Shown piece after piece: positions 46,842-56,009 of a stretch of 64,000 bases of DNA (its first letter is position 1; the number at the start of each line of letters is the position of its first letter). The stretch covers positions 26,568 to 90,567 of the forward strand of contig JAFIEL010000002.1 in NCBI GenBank assembly GCA_020832585.1. Direction: 5' to 3'. The position numbers were made by a program, and so were the translations under genes. Under the pieces are notes generated by a model, which was not told the DNA's origin, did not search any database, and saw nothing but the letters and a program-made list of their open reading frames with translations. The stretch comes from Natronohydrobacter sp. (GTDB lineage Bacteria; Pseudomonadota; Alphaproteobacteria; Rhodobacterales; Rhodobacteraceae).

Positions 46842-48313
46842 CCTTGCCACGGCTTTGCGCAACCACCCAGCCCACAGGTGGGGCTGCACTGCCCGACTAC
46901 ACCCCGGATGCTCACGGCACAGGCATTGTGCATCTTGGCGCGGGGGCGTTCTTTCGCGCCCATCTTGCAGCCTACACAGATGCGGCTCTGGCAGCGTCAG
47001 GTGGCGACTGGCGCATCTGTGCCGTCGCCTTGCGCAGCCGCGATCTTGCGCAAACGCTTGGTGCGCAGGATGGCCGCTTCACGCTGATCGAACGTGCGGC
47101 AACTGGCCCGACCGCGCGCGTGATTGCTTCTGTCGCAAATGTCATCGCCGCCGATCCAAAGGCAGCATTGGCCGCGATGAGCGATCCTCGCACCAGAATC
47201 GTCAGTCTGACCGTCACCGAGCGCGGCTACGGGATCGACCGGATGTCGGGCGGCGCGGATGCCAGCCACCCCGCTGTCAGTGCTGATCTGGCCAATCCTC
47301 GGGAACCTGCCGGTGTGCTGGGATTGCTTGCCGCGGCCCTGGACAGGCGCAGGATGGCAGGCGTATCGCCTTTCACCGTCTTGTGCTGCGACAACCTGCC
47401 GGAGAATGGCAAACTGCTGCGCGGGGCCGTGATCGATTTTGCCAGACGCAACAGCCCTGATCTGGCGGAATGGATAGCAATGCAGGTCGCCTTTCCCTGC
47501 ACGATGGTCGACCGCATCACCCCTGCCCCGACTGCCGCGACACGCGCAGAGGCCACACGCCTGACCGGCTGCAGCGATCTTGCCGCGATCGAGACAGAGC
47601 CCTTTCATCAGTGGATCATCGAGGATCATTTCCCCACAGGGCGGCCGGACTGGGCTGCGATGGGCGCGCTGCTTGTCAAGGATGTCGCGCCCTATGAGAC
47701 GATGAAATTGACAATGCTGAACGGTGCACATTCCATGCTCGCCTATGCAGGCGTCATGGCCGGGCATCGATATGTGCGCGATGTCATGGCGGATCGCGAT
47801 CTCTCGCGCCTTGTCCGCAGACATCTGCACGCCGCATCGAACCTTTTGCCGCCGCTGCCCGATATCGATCTGAACACCTATGCCACCGACTTGGAGATGC
47901 GCTTTTCAAACCTCGAAATCGCCCATGAAACACGCCAGATCGCGAATGACGGCACAGAGAAACTGCCTCAGCGTCTGCTGGCACCTGCTCTTGCCTGTCT
48001 GGATTGCGGGCAGGAGATAAGGCCCTTCGCCTTCGCTGTTGCAGGCTGGATGAGATACGCGCTTGGCTATGACGACGGCGGTCGTCCTTATCCGCTCAAT
48101 GATCCCCGCGCCGATGAAATTCGCGCCGCAGTTGCCAATTACACGACCGACGCGCCCGGTACCGTGGCCGCACTTCAGGCATTGCCAGGGCTTTTCCCGC
48201 CACGTCTGGCGGCGTCGCATGCGTGGACAAAGCCTGTCACCGATGCACTTGCCGTGATGCTGTCGCACGGAATGCCCGTTGCGATCAGATCAGAGGCTGA
48301 AGCAATGAAATAG
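46838..48313 (+). CDS. uxuB: Mannitol dehydrogenase family protein / fructuronate reductase
   Basis: GIVHLGAGAFFRAHLAAYTDAAL; DNLPENGKLLRGAVI; KLTMLNGAHSMLAYAG. Confidence 0.88.
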   Translation: MTLPRLCATTQPTGGAALPDYTPDAHGTGIVHLGAGAFFRAHLAAYTDAALAASGGDWRICAVALRSRDLAQTLGAQDGRFTLIERAATGPTARVIASVANVIAADPKAALAAMSDPRTRIVSLTVTERGYGIDRMSGGADASHPAVSADLANPREPAGVLGLLAAALDRRRMAGVSPFTVLCCDNLPENGKLLRGAVIDFARRNSPDLAEWIAMQVAFPCTMVDRITPAPTAATRAEATRLTGCSDLAAIETEPFHQWIIEDHFPTGRPDWAAMGALLVKDVAPYETMKLTMLNGAHSMLAYAGVMAGHRYVRDVMADRDLSRLVRRHLHAASNLLPPLPDIDLNTYATDLEMRFSNLEIAHETRQIANDGTEKLPQRLLAPALACLDCGQEIRPFAFAVAGWMRYALGYDDGGRPYPLNDPRADEIRAAVANYTTDAPGTVAALQALPGLFPPRLAASHAWTKPVTDALAVMLSHGMPVAIRSEAEAMK

Positions 48314-48387
48314 CGGCCTTGAACAGGTGAAAACGAACTGAACGCTCATCTCGCGCAAAGATTTCATGCGCGGCGTGATTGATTGAT

Positions 48388-48417
48388 GCCCTGGCGCACT
48401 CTGTTGCACGCCAGGGC
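48388..48417. terminator. Bidirectional-type stem-loop between convergent genes
   Basis: GCCCTGGCG-N12-CGCCAGGGC, 9-bp perfect stem between uxuB (+) and FMO (-). Confidence 0.6.
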
Positions 48418-48425
48418 GGGCCGGA

Positions 48426-50228
48426 TCAGCCCAGATGATATGTGTCGGGAACGCCATAAACGGGCGTCTCTATCCCCTCCATCCGCGCTTTCAGTTGCAG
48501 GGACAGGAATTGCGAATAGTGCCGCGACTGGTGCAGATTGCCCCCAGGAAACCACAGCGCCTCTTGCTGTGTGGGCTTCCACATGTTGCGCTGCTCGCCA
48601 ACCCAGGGGCCGGGATCTTTCGGGGTGTCAGACCCAAGCCCCCAGCATTTGCCAACCTTGTCGGCCACATCCTGCCCGATCAGATCGGCGGCCCAGCCAT
48701 TCATTGACCCATAGCCCGTGGCATAGATGATCACATCGGCTTCAAGCTTGGTCCCATCTTCCAGCACAACCCCGTCCTCGACGATCTCGCGGACATTGCC
48801 ATGCGCAAGCTTGATCTCGCCATCAATGATCAACTGGCTTGCACCGATGTCGATGTAATAGCCCGACCCGCGGCGCAGGTATTTCATGAACAACCCTGAC
48901 CCATCCGCGCCCCAGTCCAGCCAGAAACCGGCCTTTTCCAGCCCGGCATAGAACTCGGCATCCACCTCGCGCATCTTGTCATAAAGCGGGATCTGAAACT
49001 CGTGCAGGATGCGGTAAGGCAGCGAGGCGAAAATCAGATCGGCCTTTTCCGTGGTCATGCCATTGCGAACCGCCTGTTCGGAATAGAGCCCGCCAAGACC
49101 AATATCCATCAGCGTATCCGAGCGCACGATATGCGTGGAAGAGCGCTGCACCATGGTCACATCGACATCGTTTTCCCAAAGCGCCGCACAAATGTCATGC
49201 GCGGAGTTGTTCGAGCCGATAACGACAGCCTTCTTGCCACGATAGGCATCCGGGCCGGGATGGCGCGAGGAATGGTGCTGATCGCCCTTGAACCGCTCCA
49301 TACCCGGAAATGTCGGCATATTGGCTTTGCCAGACATGCCGGTTGCAAGCACCAGTTGCCGCGGCCTGAGCGTGACCTCTTCGCCATCGCGGTCAACCAC
49401 GACGGTCCATTCCTTGCTGGTCTCATCATAGGTGGCGGATTTGCAGGTTGTGCGCGTCCAGTAGTTCAGTTCCATCACCTTGGTATACATTTCCAGCCAG
49501 TCGCCAATCTTGTCCTTGGGCGAGAATACGGGCCAGTTTTCCGGAAACTTGATATAGGGCAGATGGTCATACCAGACCGGATCATGCAGGCAGAGCGACT
49601 TGTAACGCTTGCGCCAACTGTCGCCGGGACGGTCGTTCTTTTCCACAATGATCGTGGGCACCCCCAGTTGCCGCAGCCGCGCCCCCAGCGCGATACCGCC
49701 CTGCCCGCCGCCAATGATCAGCACATAGGGTTGGCGGCTATATCCCAACTCACGCGCTTCGGCCTCGCGCTCTTCCAGCCATGTTGTCCGGTTCTTGCCT
49801 GCGCCATGCTTGGCCCCGAGTGGACGCGCAAAACCTGCAGGCTCTTCATGGCCTTTCAGTTCGACCATAGAGGTCAGCAGCGTCCAGATCTTGCCGTCTT
49901 TCAGGCGGATCAGCCCGTAGCCGCGCGCAACCGCTGTCTCGAATTCGATCCAGGCCGTGGTCACACCGCCGTCTTCCGTCGCGGTCTCTCCCTCGGCGAT
50001 TGTCCAGCCGGTCGGTTTGACTGCGCCCAGTTGCGCGCGCAGCATGTCGGCAATTTCACCTTTGCCTTCGCTGGTGTGGATGTTCCATGTGAAGCTGACA
50101 AGATCCCGCCAGTAGCAATCGTCCTGAAAATGCGCCGTCACAGCGTCAATATCACCCTGTTCAAGTGCCGTGCCGAAGCTTTGCAGAAATGCGGTCACGT
50201 CGTCCTGTACTGTTGTGTCGAGCATCAA
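48426..50228 (-). CDS. Flavin-containing monooxygenase with N-terminal SnoaL/NTF2-like domain
   Basis: N-terminus FGTALEQGDIDAVTAHFQDDCYWRDLVSFTWN (SnoaL-like); VLIIGGGQGGIALGARLRQLGVPTIIVEKND (FAD); FKGDQHHSSRHP; VVIGSNNSAHDI (NADP). Confidence 0.85.
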   Translation of the reverse strand: MMLDTTVQDDVTAFLQSFGTALEQGDIDAVTAHFQDDCYWRDLVSFTWNIHTSEGKGEIADMLRAQLGAVKPTGWTIAEGETATEDGGVTTAWIEFETAVARGYGLIRLKDGKIWTLLTSMVELKGHEEPAGFARPLGAKHGAGKNRTTWLEEREAEARELGYSRQPYVLIIGGGQGGIALGARLRQLGVPTIIVEKNDRPGDSWRKRYKSLCLHDPVWYDHLPYIKFPENWPVFSPKDKIGDWLEMYTKVMELNYWTRTTCKSATYDETSKEWTVVVDRDGEEVTLRPRQLVLATGMSGKANMPTFPGMERFKGDQHHSSRHPGPDAYRGKKAVVIGSNNSAHDICAALWENDVDVTMVQRSSTHIVRSDTLMDIGLGGLYSEQAVRNGMTTEKADLIFASLPYRILHEFQIPLYDKMREVDAEFYAGLEKAGFWLDWGADGSGLFMKYLRRGSGYYIDIGASQLIIDGEIKLAHGNVREIVEDGVVLEDGTKLEADVIIYATGYGSMNGWAADLIGQDVADKVGKCWGLGSDTPKDPGPWVGEQRNMWKPTQQEALWFPGGNLHQSRHYSQFLSLQLKARMEGIETPVYGVPDTYHLG

Positions 50229-50368
50229 GTCCTCCCTTATGCCGATGTCTCCTCCGTGCGAGGAAGATTGCGATTCACGACAGTCTTGTCACCGGATGCC
50301 TGCCATCTGAGACAAGTTTCACCAAGAAACCCGGCCGGGGCGTTGCAGATGCAACAAGCTGCAACAAT

Positions 50369-52153
50369 CTACCGCAACAACCCTTCGCGACGGGCACGGC
50401 GCAACACGGTCGAACGGTTCACACCCAGCCTGCGGGCGGCGACAGACATGTTTCCATTGCAGGCCGCCAGCACTTGCGACAGGCTTTCGCTTGGCGTGTC
50501 TGGTTGCAAGGGTTCGGGCGGCAGGTCTGGCTGGTCGATCACACTGCCTTCGGCCATCAGTGCGGCAACTTCCAGTGTCTGGCTCAATTCGCGCAAATTC
50601 CCCGGCCAGTTGCGCGCCTTGAGCTCAGTGCGCGCGGCTGGCGAGAGTTTCAGCATACCCGGACGCCCATGCCCGACCCGACGCAGGATGCGGTCTATCA
50701 ACCAGTCAATATCCTGCCGGTGGCGCAAGGGCGGCAAGGCAAGGCGGACGGAAGCAAGACGGAAATAGAGATCCTTGCGCAGCCGTCCCTGCATGACGGC
50801 CTGTGTCAGATCTTCACTGGTGGCAGCGATCAATCTGGGGCGGGCCTTGACCGGCAGACCCTCGACCCGCAGCAGCCAGTCCAGCAAAGCGCCCTGCCCT
50901 GTTGCGTCAAGCGTATCCAGATTGTCGATCAGAAGCGTCCCGCCGTCGGGCCAACTGTCAATTTCAGGTAATGGCAACGGCATAGCCGAGCAGGCGAGAA
51001 CGTGAAATACCTTCGCCCCTCCGGCGCTGACATGGATCGCGCGCGCCAAGGCATCCTTCCCGGTGCCGGTTTCGCCATGAATCAACAATGGCACTTTCGC
51101 GGGTGCAAGCCGTGCGGCATGTGCAATCAACCCCAGCATCGCCGGATCCTCGCCGCACAGGTTGCGAAAGGCCGCAGGACGCAGGTCCGCTTCACGCGGA
51201 AGGAAAGCGCGTGCCTTTTGCGGCGCGATCGCGTGACCAAATAGCGCCTGCCCGTCATGCAGGCTGATCAAGCGGTCCTGTGTCGGACGATCGCGCATCA
51301 ACTCGGGCAGGTTATCGACACAGATATTCAGGAACTGATCAATCCTTTGGCCGATCACCGCCCCCCCTGCCCCGCCAAACAGCGCTTTCGCGCCATGCGT
51401 CATGCCGATGATCCGCCCTGATCCATCAAGTGCTACGGCAGCTTCGGGGTCTACGTCCAGAAACTCGGGGCTTCTGGAAAAGCGCAGCACCCATTCATCA
51501 CGGCTCTCTGCCATGAGATTGGCCATTTCCACACGGCGCACGCTGGCCTTGACCATGCTCAACGCAAGGCTTTGACTGATCTTGGGCTGCGGTGAACGCA
51601 AAAGAGAGATGTCCAAAACTGCAGTCAGTTTGCCCGCTGTGTCAAAAATCGGCGCGGCGGTGCAAGATAACGGTGTATGCGTCAGGTCGAAATGATCGCT
51701 TTGATGCACTGTCATCGCCTGTTCGGTCACAATGCAGGATCCCACGCCACAGGTGCCCGCTACATTTTCGGACCAATCCGAACCAAGATAAAGCCCGGCG
51801 CGGCGCAGATCATCTTCGAACTGTGGGTCGCCGAAATAATCCACCGTCACGCCCTTGGCATCGGCGAGCAGCAACACATAGTTGCGTCCCGCGATCTGAC
51901 GAAACAACGAGTCCAATCCACTGCGCGCGATCGTGATCAGACGTTCGGATTGTTCGACATGTTCACGCAACCGCGTTTCGGTGACGATATGCGCCGGGCT
52001 GGGTTTGGCCGGGTCCATGCCATATTGCTCGACACATCGCCGCCAGGATTGCGTGACAAATCCATCGCGTTCTATCTTACGTCCGGACAGGACTTTATCT
52101 ATTTCGCGTATGTGTTCCAGATCAGACACGGCGTCCCCCTTCTCGCCTGTCAA
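50369..52153 (-). CDS. AcoR-like GAF/AAA+/Fis-HTH transcriptional regulator lacking the GAFTGA loop (start may be internal)
   Basis: GAF-like N-terminus; Walker A GETGTGKD; CSAMPLPLPEIDSWPDGGTLLIDN without GAFTGA; C-terminal Fis-type HTH MSVAARRLGVNRSTVLRRARREGLLR. Confidence 0.82.
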   Translation of the reverse strand: MTGEKGDAVSDLEHIREIDKVLSGRKIERDGFVTQSWRRCVEQYGMDPAKPSPAHIVTETRLREHVEQSERLITIARSGLDSLFRQIAGRNYVLLLADAKGVTVDYFGDPQFEDDLRRAGLYLGSDWSENVAGTCGVGSCIVTEQAMTVHQSDHFDLTHTPLSCTAAPIFDTAGKLTAVLDISLLRSPQPKISQSLALSMVKASVRRVEMANLMAESRDEWVLRFSRSPEFLDVDPEAAVALDGSGRIIGMTHGAKALFGGAGGAVIGQRIDQFLNICVDNLPELMRDRPTQDRLISLHDGQALFGHAIAPQKARAFLPREADLRPAAFRNLCGEDPAMLGLIAHAARLAPAKVPLLIHGETGTGKDALARAIHVSAGGAKVFHVLACSAMPLPLPEIDSWPDGGTLLIDNLDTLDATGQGALLDWLLRVEGLPVKARPRLIAATSEDLTQAVMQGRLRKDLYFRLASVRLALPPLRHRQDIDWLIDRILRRVGHGRPGMLKLSPAARTELKARNWPGNLRELSQTLEVAALMAEGSVIDQPDLPPEPLQPDTPSESLSQVLAACNGNMSVAARRLGVNRSTVLRRARREGLLR

Positions 52154-52382
52154 GCGTGCAGCTTGCGGTGAGAAACCTCATGTTGCAACTGTTCTATGGT
52201 CTGATATACCGCTTTGGCAGATTGCTTGTATTTCAGCTTTCTTGACCCCACGCATCAAAAGGTCAGCTTTACTGACTTTATCCGCACGTCTGCTCATCAG
52301 CGCCAGCACCATCGTTTCAGTCCTCATCACAGAGACAGACAGCTAATCGACAAGTGCCATATCGCCTGCAATACCGGGGCAT

Positions 52383-52398
52383 GTCCACCGCGGTGGAC
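52383..52398. repeat. 16-bp perfect palindrome GTCCACCGCGGTGGAC, candidate parS
   Basis: Immediately downstream of the repC stop; identical copy inside repC. Confidence 0.6.
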
Positions 52399-52399
52399 G

Positions 52400-53455
52400 T
52401 CACGCTGAGACTGCGTCGGATCGTACAAGCCTCTCCAATACAAGTTTCGGGTTGAACTCTGACGCCCTGCGCCCAAGGGTCAAACTGTGGAAATATGCGC
52501 CAAAGTTTCTGATCCGGTTGCCGAACTGAAGCATGATGAAGATGGCACAAGACGCTTTTCGAGATCCGACTGTTCTCTGTGCTTCCTCAAAGCTGCTGGC
52601 GTGTATCCCCATCATCGGTGCCAACGTTCGGGCATGGTGTTCGATGTCAGGCCAGCTTCTTAGCGCAGCAGGGGCAAAAGCTGTGGCTTGATCACAGATC
52701 GCAGTCAACTCCTGCGGTTCAGGCGTTTCATGCTGTTCGGGCGTATCCAAATCTATGTGTTCTTTCTCAGACTTAGATTGGTGCCGGACATTTTGACCGT
52801 CATTGGCGGACAGTTTCACCACTTCAACAGGGTCCACCGCGGTGGACAAGTCCCGGCACTCCTCCTCTGCGGCGGCAAGCAGTGACTGATATTCAGTCAC
52901 TGACAGCTTTCGACGCAGCATCTTTCGGATGCTCTTCGGGAATGTGCTTGTGGGCTCAGCCTGTTCAAGCTGGGCAAGCTTCACCAGAATCTGCTTGCGC
53001 AAAAACGCTCCGTCCCGGCGCATATTCCCGACTTCCTGCGCAGCCGCGAGAACCTCCTCGGCGCGTTCCAGAAAAGACGCGATTGACAAGCCAAAGCTGA
53101 TGCAGTGTCCATCGGAAGATCTTACCCTGTATCTTTTACCATTGGGGCTGTCGTGCCGCTTCACGAAACCAAGATCAACAAACCGATCTATGTGTCTGCG
53201 AAGTGTCCGCTCATCGATGCCACCTATGCGACGGCAAATCTCGGCATTGGACGCGAATATGGTTTCGCCTTGTCCGGGCCTGAGAAAGCTCAACAGCGCT
53301 TGCAGGGTCTGGATGTGGCCAGAGCGCAGCCCATATGCGCATCGCGCGTCCCTGAGTGCCCGGAAAATCACCCAGATATCGGTTTGTGGCAAGCGCGAGT
53401 TGCCGCCACCCAGGTCAGCACTGGCGCGGTCGATTGAAAGCTTTGTGAATGTCAT
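52400..53455 (-). CDS. repC: Plasmid replication initiator RepC
   Basis: Order repA-repB-repC on the minus strand; TDIWVIFRALRDARCAYGLRSGHIQTLQALLSFL...NAEICRRIGGIDERTLRRHIDRFVDLGFVKRHDSPNGKRY. Confidence 0.85.
   Translation of the reverse strand: MTFTKLSIDRASADLGGGNSRLPQTDIWVIFRALRDARCAYGLRSGHIQTLQALLSFLRPGQGETIFASNAEICRRIGGIDERTLRRHIDRFVDLGFVKRHDSPNGKRYRVRSSDGHCISFGLSIASFLERAEEVLAAAQEVGNMRRDGAFLRKQILVKLAQLEQAEPTSTFPKSIRKMLRRKLSVTEYQSLLAAAEEECRDLSTAVDPVEVVKLSANDGQNVRHQSKSEKEHIDLDTPEQHETPEPQELTAICDQATAFAPAALRSWPDIEHHARTLAPMMGIHASSFEEAQRTVGSRKASCAIFIMLQFGNRIRNFGAYFHSLTLGRRASEFNPKLVLERLVRSDAVSA
52832..52847. repeat. 16-bp perfect palindrome GTCCACCGCGGTGGAC inside repC, candidate parS
   Basis: Identical to 52383-52398. 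Confidence 0.6.
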
Positions 53456-53591
53456 GGTTTCTGAACGATGACCGTTTCAGCCCATGATCTCCCGGCCCTT
53501 TCACGCGATTCACGCAATGAAAAGGCAATAAAATACCGTCCACCGAATCGGTGACTCTTGACCGTTGCTCAGGAGATTGCTACATCATAGG

Positions 53592-53645
53592 TGCTAATCA
53601 GATGACGAGAGCTCTCCAGGGGAAACCTTGGGGGGCTTTTCTTTT
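53592..53645 (+). ncRNA. Candidate counter-transcribed RNA (ctRNA/incA-type) of repABC
   Basis: In the repB-repC gap on the opposite strand: TTGACC-17 bp-TACATC promoter-like elements (53558-53586), then a hairpin at 53610-53637 followed by TTTTCTTTT. Confidence 0.6.
53610..53645 (+). terminator. Rho-independent terminator of candidate ctRNA
   Basis: AGCTCTCCAGGG-GAAA-CCTTGGGGGGCT with G-U pairs, then a T-rich run. Confidence 0.65.
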
Positions 53646-53699
53646 GGTCCTCGTTTCTCTCCTCTGCTCGTGTTTCTTGATATGGCCTTGGTTATGTCC

Positions 53700-54659
53700 T
53701 CAGCCGCTCTCATTCCGCCACTGCTCGAACAGGTGCTGTAACGCGGTTTCCGCGTGTTGTTCGAGCCACTGGCTGAATTCAGGGTTGTCCTTGCGCATGA
53801 TCTTGATGGCGACTGCCTTGCTGTCCACCGCAAGCTTGGCGAGGGGCGCACCATTCATATCACTGATCATGGTTGTCAAAACATCAGGGTTGCGGTTTGT
53901 CGCGGCGCGTGTCCGGGTTGTGCACGCCGTCTGGACCGCATGGAAACGATCTGCGCTCGATGAGGTGTCTGGCAGGTCTGCAAGGGCCTCTCTCGCGATC
54001 TCGACCAGAGGCAGTTTTTCCGAAAAGGCCGCCAGATCCGCCCATTGCCGTCGTCCGATCCCATGCGCCGGACCGATAAGCCGGACAAGTTCCTCAGGCA
54101 ATTGCTCGATGATCACACGGTGGTTCGATACGCCTTGGCGCGTCAGGCCCAAAGCGTCCTGAATCACTGCGGGCTTGTATCCTGCCGCCTGCATTTCCCT
54201 GATGAAAAGCGCTTTCTCGATGAAAGACGGGTCCAGACGCAGGTTGTTTTCCTGACCCTGTGCAATCAGAGATGCATCATCGTCCAGTGTACGGACGATC
54301 GCCTTGACCGTACCCCCGAGCTTTCGGATCGCTGCAAGCCTGCGGCGGCCATAGACGATACGGTACCGATCCGGCTGGTCCGAAGGGCGCACCATGATCG
54401 GGACATGTTGCCCATGCGCGCGGATGCTCTCGGAAAGTTCGTCAATGCTGCTGTCCTCCAGCACAAGACGATCCCGCAGGCCATCCATGTCGATCCGATC
54501 CGGATCGATGTCACGAATGGAATTGGCCGTGATTTCACGAAGCGACTCTCTCAATCCGCCAACAGAGCCCGCCAGCTTGGACGCGCGCAGCGGGGCAGGG
54601 GAGGGGGCCGAGGTTGTTTCCTCGTCTTTCGGAGGTTGGTTGAAGATGTTGCGCCCCAT
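53700..54659 (-). CDS. repB: Plasmid partitioning protein RepB (ParB family)
   Basis: ELSESIRAHGQHVPIMVRPSDQPDRYRIVYGRRRLAAIRKLGGTVKAIVRTLDD; ENNLRLDPSFIEKALF. Confidence 0.92.
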   Translation of the reverse strand: MGRNIFNQPPKDEETTSAPSPAPLRASKLAGSVGGLRESLREITANSIRDIDPDRIDMDGLRDRLVLEDSSIDELSESIRAHGQHVPIMVRPSDQPDRYRIVYGRRRLAAIRKLGGTVKAIVRTLDDDASLIAQGQENNLRLDPSFIEKALFIREMQAAGYKPAVIQDALGLTRQGVSNHRVIIEQLPEELVRLIGPAHGIGRRQWADLAAFSEKLPLVEIAREALADLPDTSSSADRFHAVQTACTTRTRAATNRNPDVLTTMISDMNGAPLAKLAVDSKAVAIKIMRKDNPEFSQWLEQHAETALQHLFEQWRNESG

Positions 54660-55858
54660 CAGCGACGCCCCCAGGCCAGTTGCAGTGTCTGCTCCAGCTC
54701 ATCGGCCACACTGTTGACGCTGCTCAGCGCCCTGTCGATTGTCTTGCGAATAAGCTGGGCAGGGTCGACCTCGTAAATCGTCTGCTGCGTCATGCCTGCA
54801 TCAGAAATAGCGGTCGATTTCAGCATCGGCTCGGTCATCACCTGCCCCGCGAGAACAGATCTCAGATAGCCTGCCATCTGTGTTTGCGGCCCGTCCGATG
54901 GCTCATAGCGCGTGATCAGGAACTTGACGAAATCCCAGGTAACTTGCCGCCCGATCGCTTCTTCAACCGCCTTGACCGTTTCAGAGGCCAGTTTGAGAAA
55001 CTGGCTCATCGATGCGATGTCCAGCATGCCGGGCACGACTGTCACCAGCAGCCCCGTCGAAGCCGCCAAGGCGGTCAAGGTCAGAAATCCCAGTTGTGGC
55101 GGGCAGTCGATCAAGACAAGATCATAGGCGGAATCGACTTCTTCCAGAGCCAGCGCAAGGCGTTCGGCGAAAATCGGTTGCACGCGGCGCGCAAGCGCAT
55201 TTGCCGTCTCGGTTTCATACTCCGAAAGCATCAGGCCCGCAGGCACCATGTCCAGTTTGTGGAAATAGGTTTTCTGAATGACCTGCGACAAGGGAACCTG
55301 ATTGTCGTATCGCAATGCGTCATAGACAGTGCCACCATCCGCGAATTCCAACTCCGGCCTGAAGCCGAAGAAAGTCGTCAAACTGGCCTGTGGATCAAGA
55401 TCCAGCACAAGAACCCGGTAGCCTCTCAAAGCATATCTCTGGGCCAGATGGATCGTCGCAGTCGTTTTCGATGACCCGCCCTTGAAATTGACGACAGAAA
55501 CGACTTGCAGGCGGTCGCCGTCGCGCCGTCCGGGCCGATAGGTATCCGCGTTTTTTCCTGTGCGCGCCAGGATTTCGCGCAGCCCGTCGATCTCTTCGGC
55601 GGTGTAGAATCTGTGACCGCGCTTGTCTGCAAAAACTTCCGGAAAACTGCCGTCCTTGTGGCGGTTGCGCAGGTTTGACGTGCTTACACGCAGCAATTCT
55701 GCTACTTCGGTCGATGTGAAACGTCGAAGGAATTTGCGCTCTTCTGGCTCGAACGCAATCTTCATCTGCCGGTCAAGCGACTCGGCCAGATTATCTGCAA
55801 ATGCACCGATGTCAGACGAACCTACACCTTGCACATATCCAATGCTTCTATCATCCAT
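54659..55858 (-). CDS. repA: Plasmid partitioning protein RepA (ParA family)
   Basis: VVSVVNFKGGSSKTTATIHLAQRYALRGYRVLVLDLDPQASLTTFFG; YDLVLIDCPPQLGFLTL. Confidence 0.93.
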   Translation of the reverse strand: MDDRSIGYVQGVGSSDIGAFADNLAESLDRQMKIAFEPEERKFLRRFTSTEVAELLRVSTSNLRNRHKDGSFPEVFADKRGHRFYTAEEIDGLREILARTGKNADTYRPGRRDGDRLQVVSVVNFKGGSSKTTATIHLAQRYALRGYRVLVLDLDPQASLTTFFGFRPELEFADGGTVYDALRYDNQVPLSQVIQKTYFHKLDMVPAGLMLSEYETETANALARRVQPIFAERLALALEEVDSAYDLVLIDCPPQLGFLTLTALAASTGLLVTVVPGMLDIASMSQFLKLASETVKAVEEAIGRQVTWDFVKFLITRYEPSDGPQTQMAGYLRSVLAGQVMTEPMLKSTAISDAGMTQQTIYEVDPAQLIRKTIDRALSSVNSVADELEQTLQLAWGRR

Positions 55859-55898
55859 GTCCTGCCGCCTCTGATGGCCTCTGCAAAGGCTCTTTGTA

Positions 55899-55943
55899 AT
55901 TCTGACGACATAAGGCTATCCTGACGCACTTTGCCGTCAGAAT
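55899..55943. promoter_or_regulatory. Inverted repeat ATTCTGACG / CGTCAGAAT upstream of repA (candidate RepA/RepB operator)
   Basis: 9-bp perfect arms, 27-bp spacer containing an extra CTGACG, 41-85 bp upstream of repA start. Confidence 0.5.
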
Positions 55944-56000
55944 GGAAATGCCATGAAGTTCTCAATTCAGCAAGAAGATTCTATATGTAGTGGAAAAGTT

Positions 56001-56009
56001 ATCCACAGC
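56001..56009 (+). promoter_or_regulatory. DnaA-box-like TTATCCACA
   Basis: Exact match to the TTATCCACA consensus in the non-coding region upstream of repA, followed by AT-rich 56040-56070. Confidence 0.45.

Noticed and set aside
49002-50768. 588-aa plus-strand ORF opposite FMO and regulator
   Set aside because: Spans two minus-strand genes and their intergenic gap; no recognisable motifs.
53821-53840. TGTCCACCGC in repB as a third parS copy
   Set aside because: Only one half of the palindrome is present.
53551-54162. 203-aa plus-strand ORF opposite repB
   Set aside because: Shadow of repB; its 5' part is better explained as ctRNA region.
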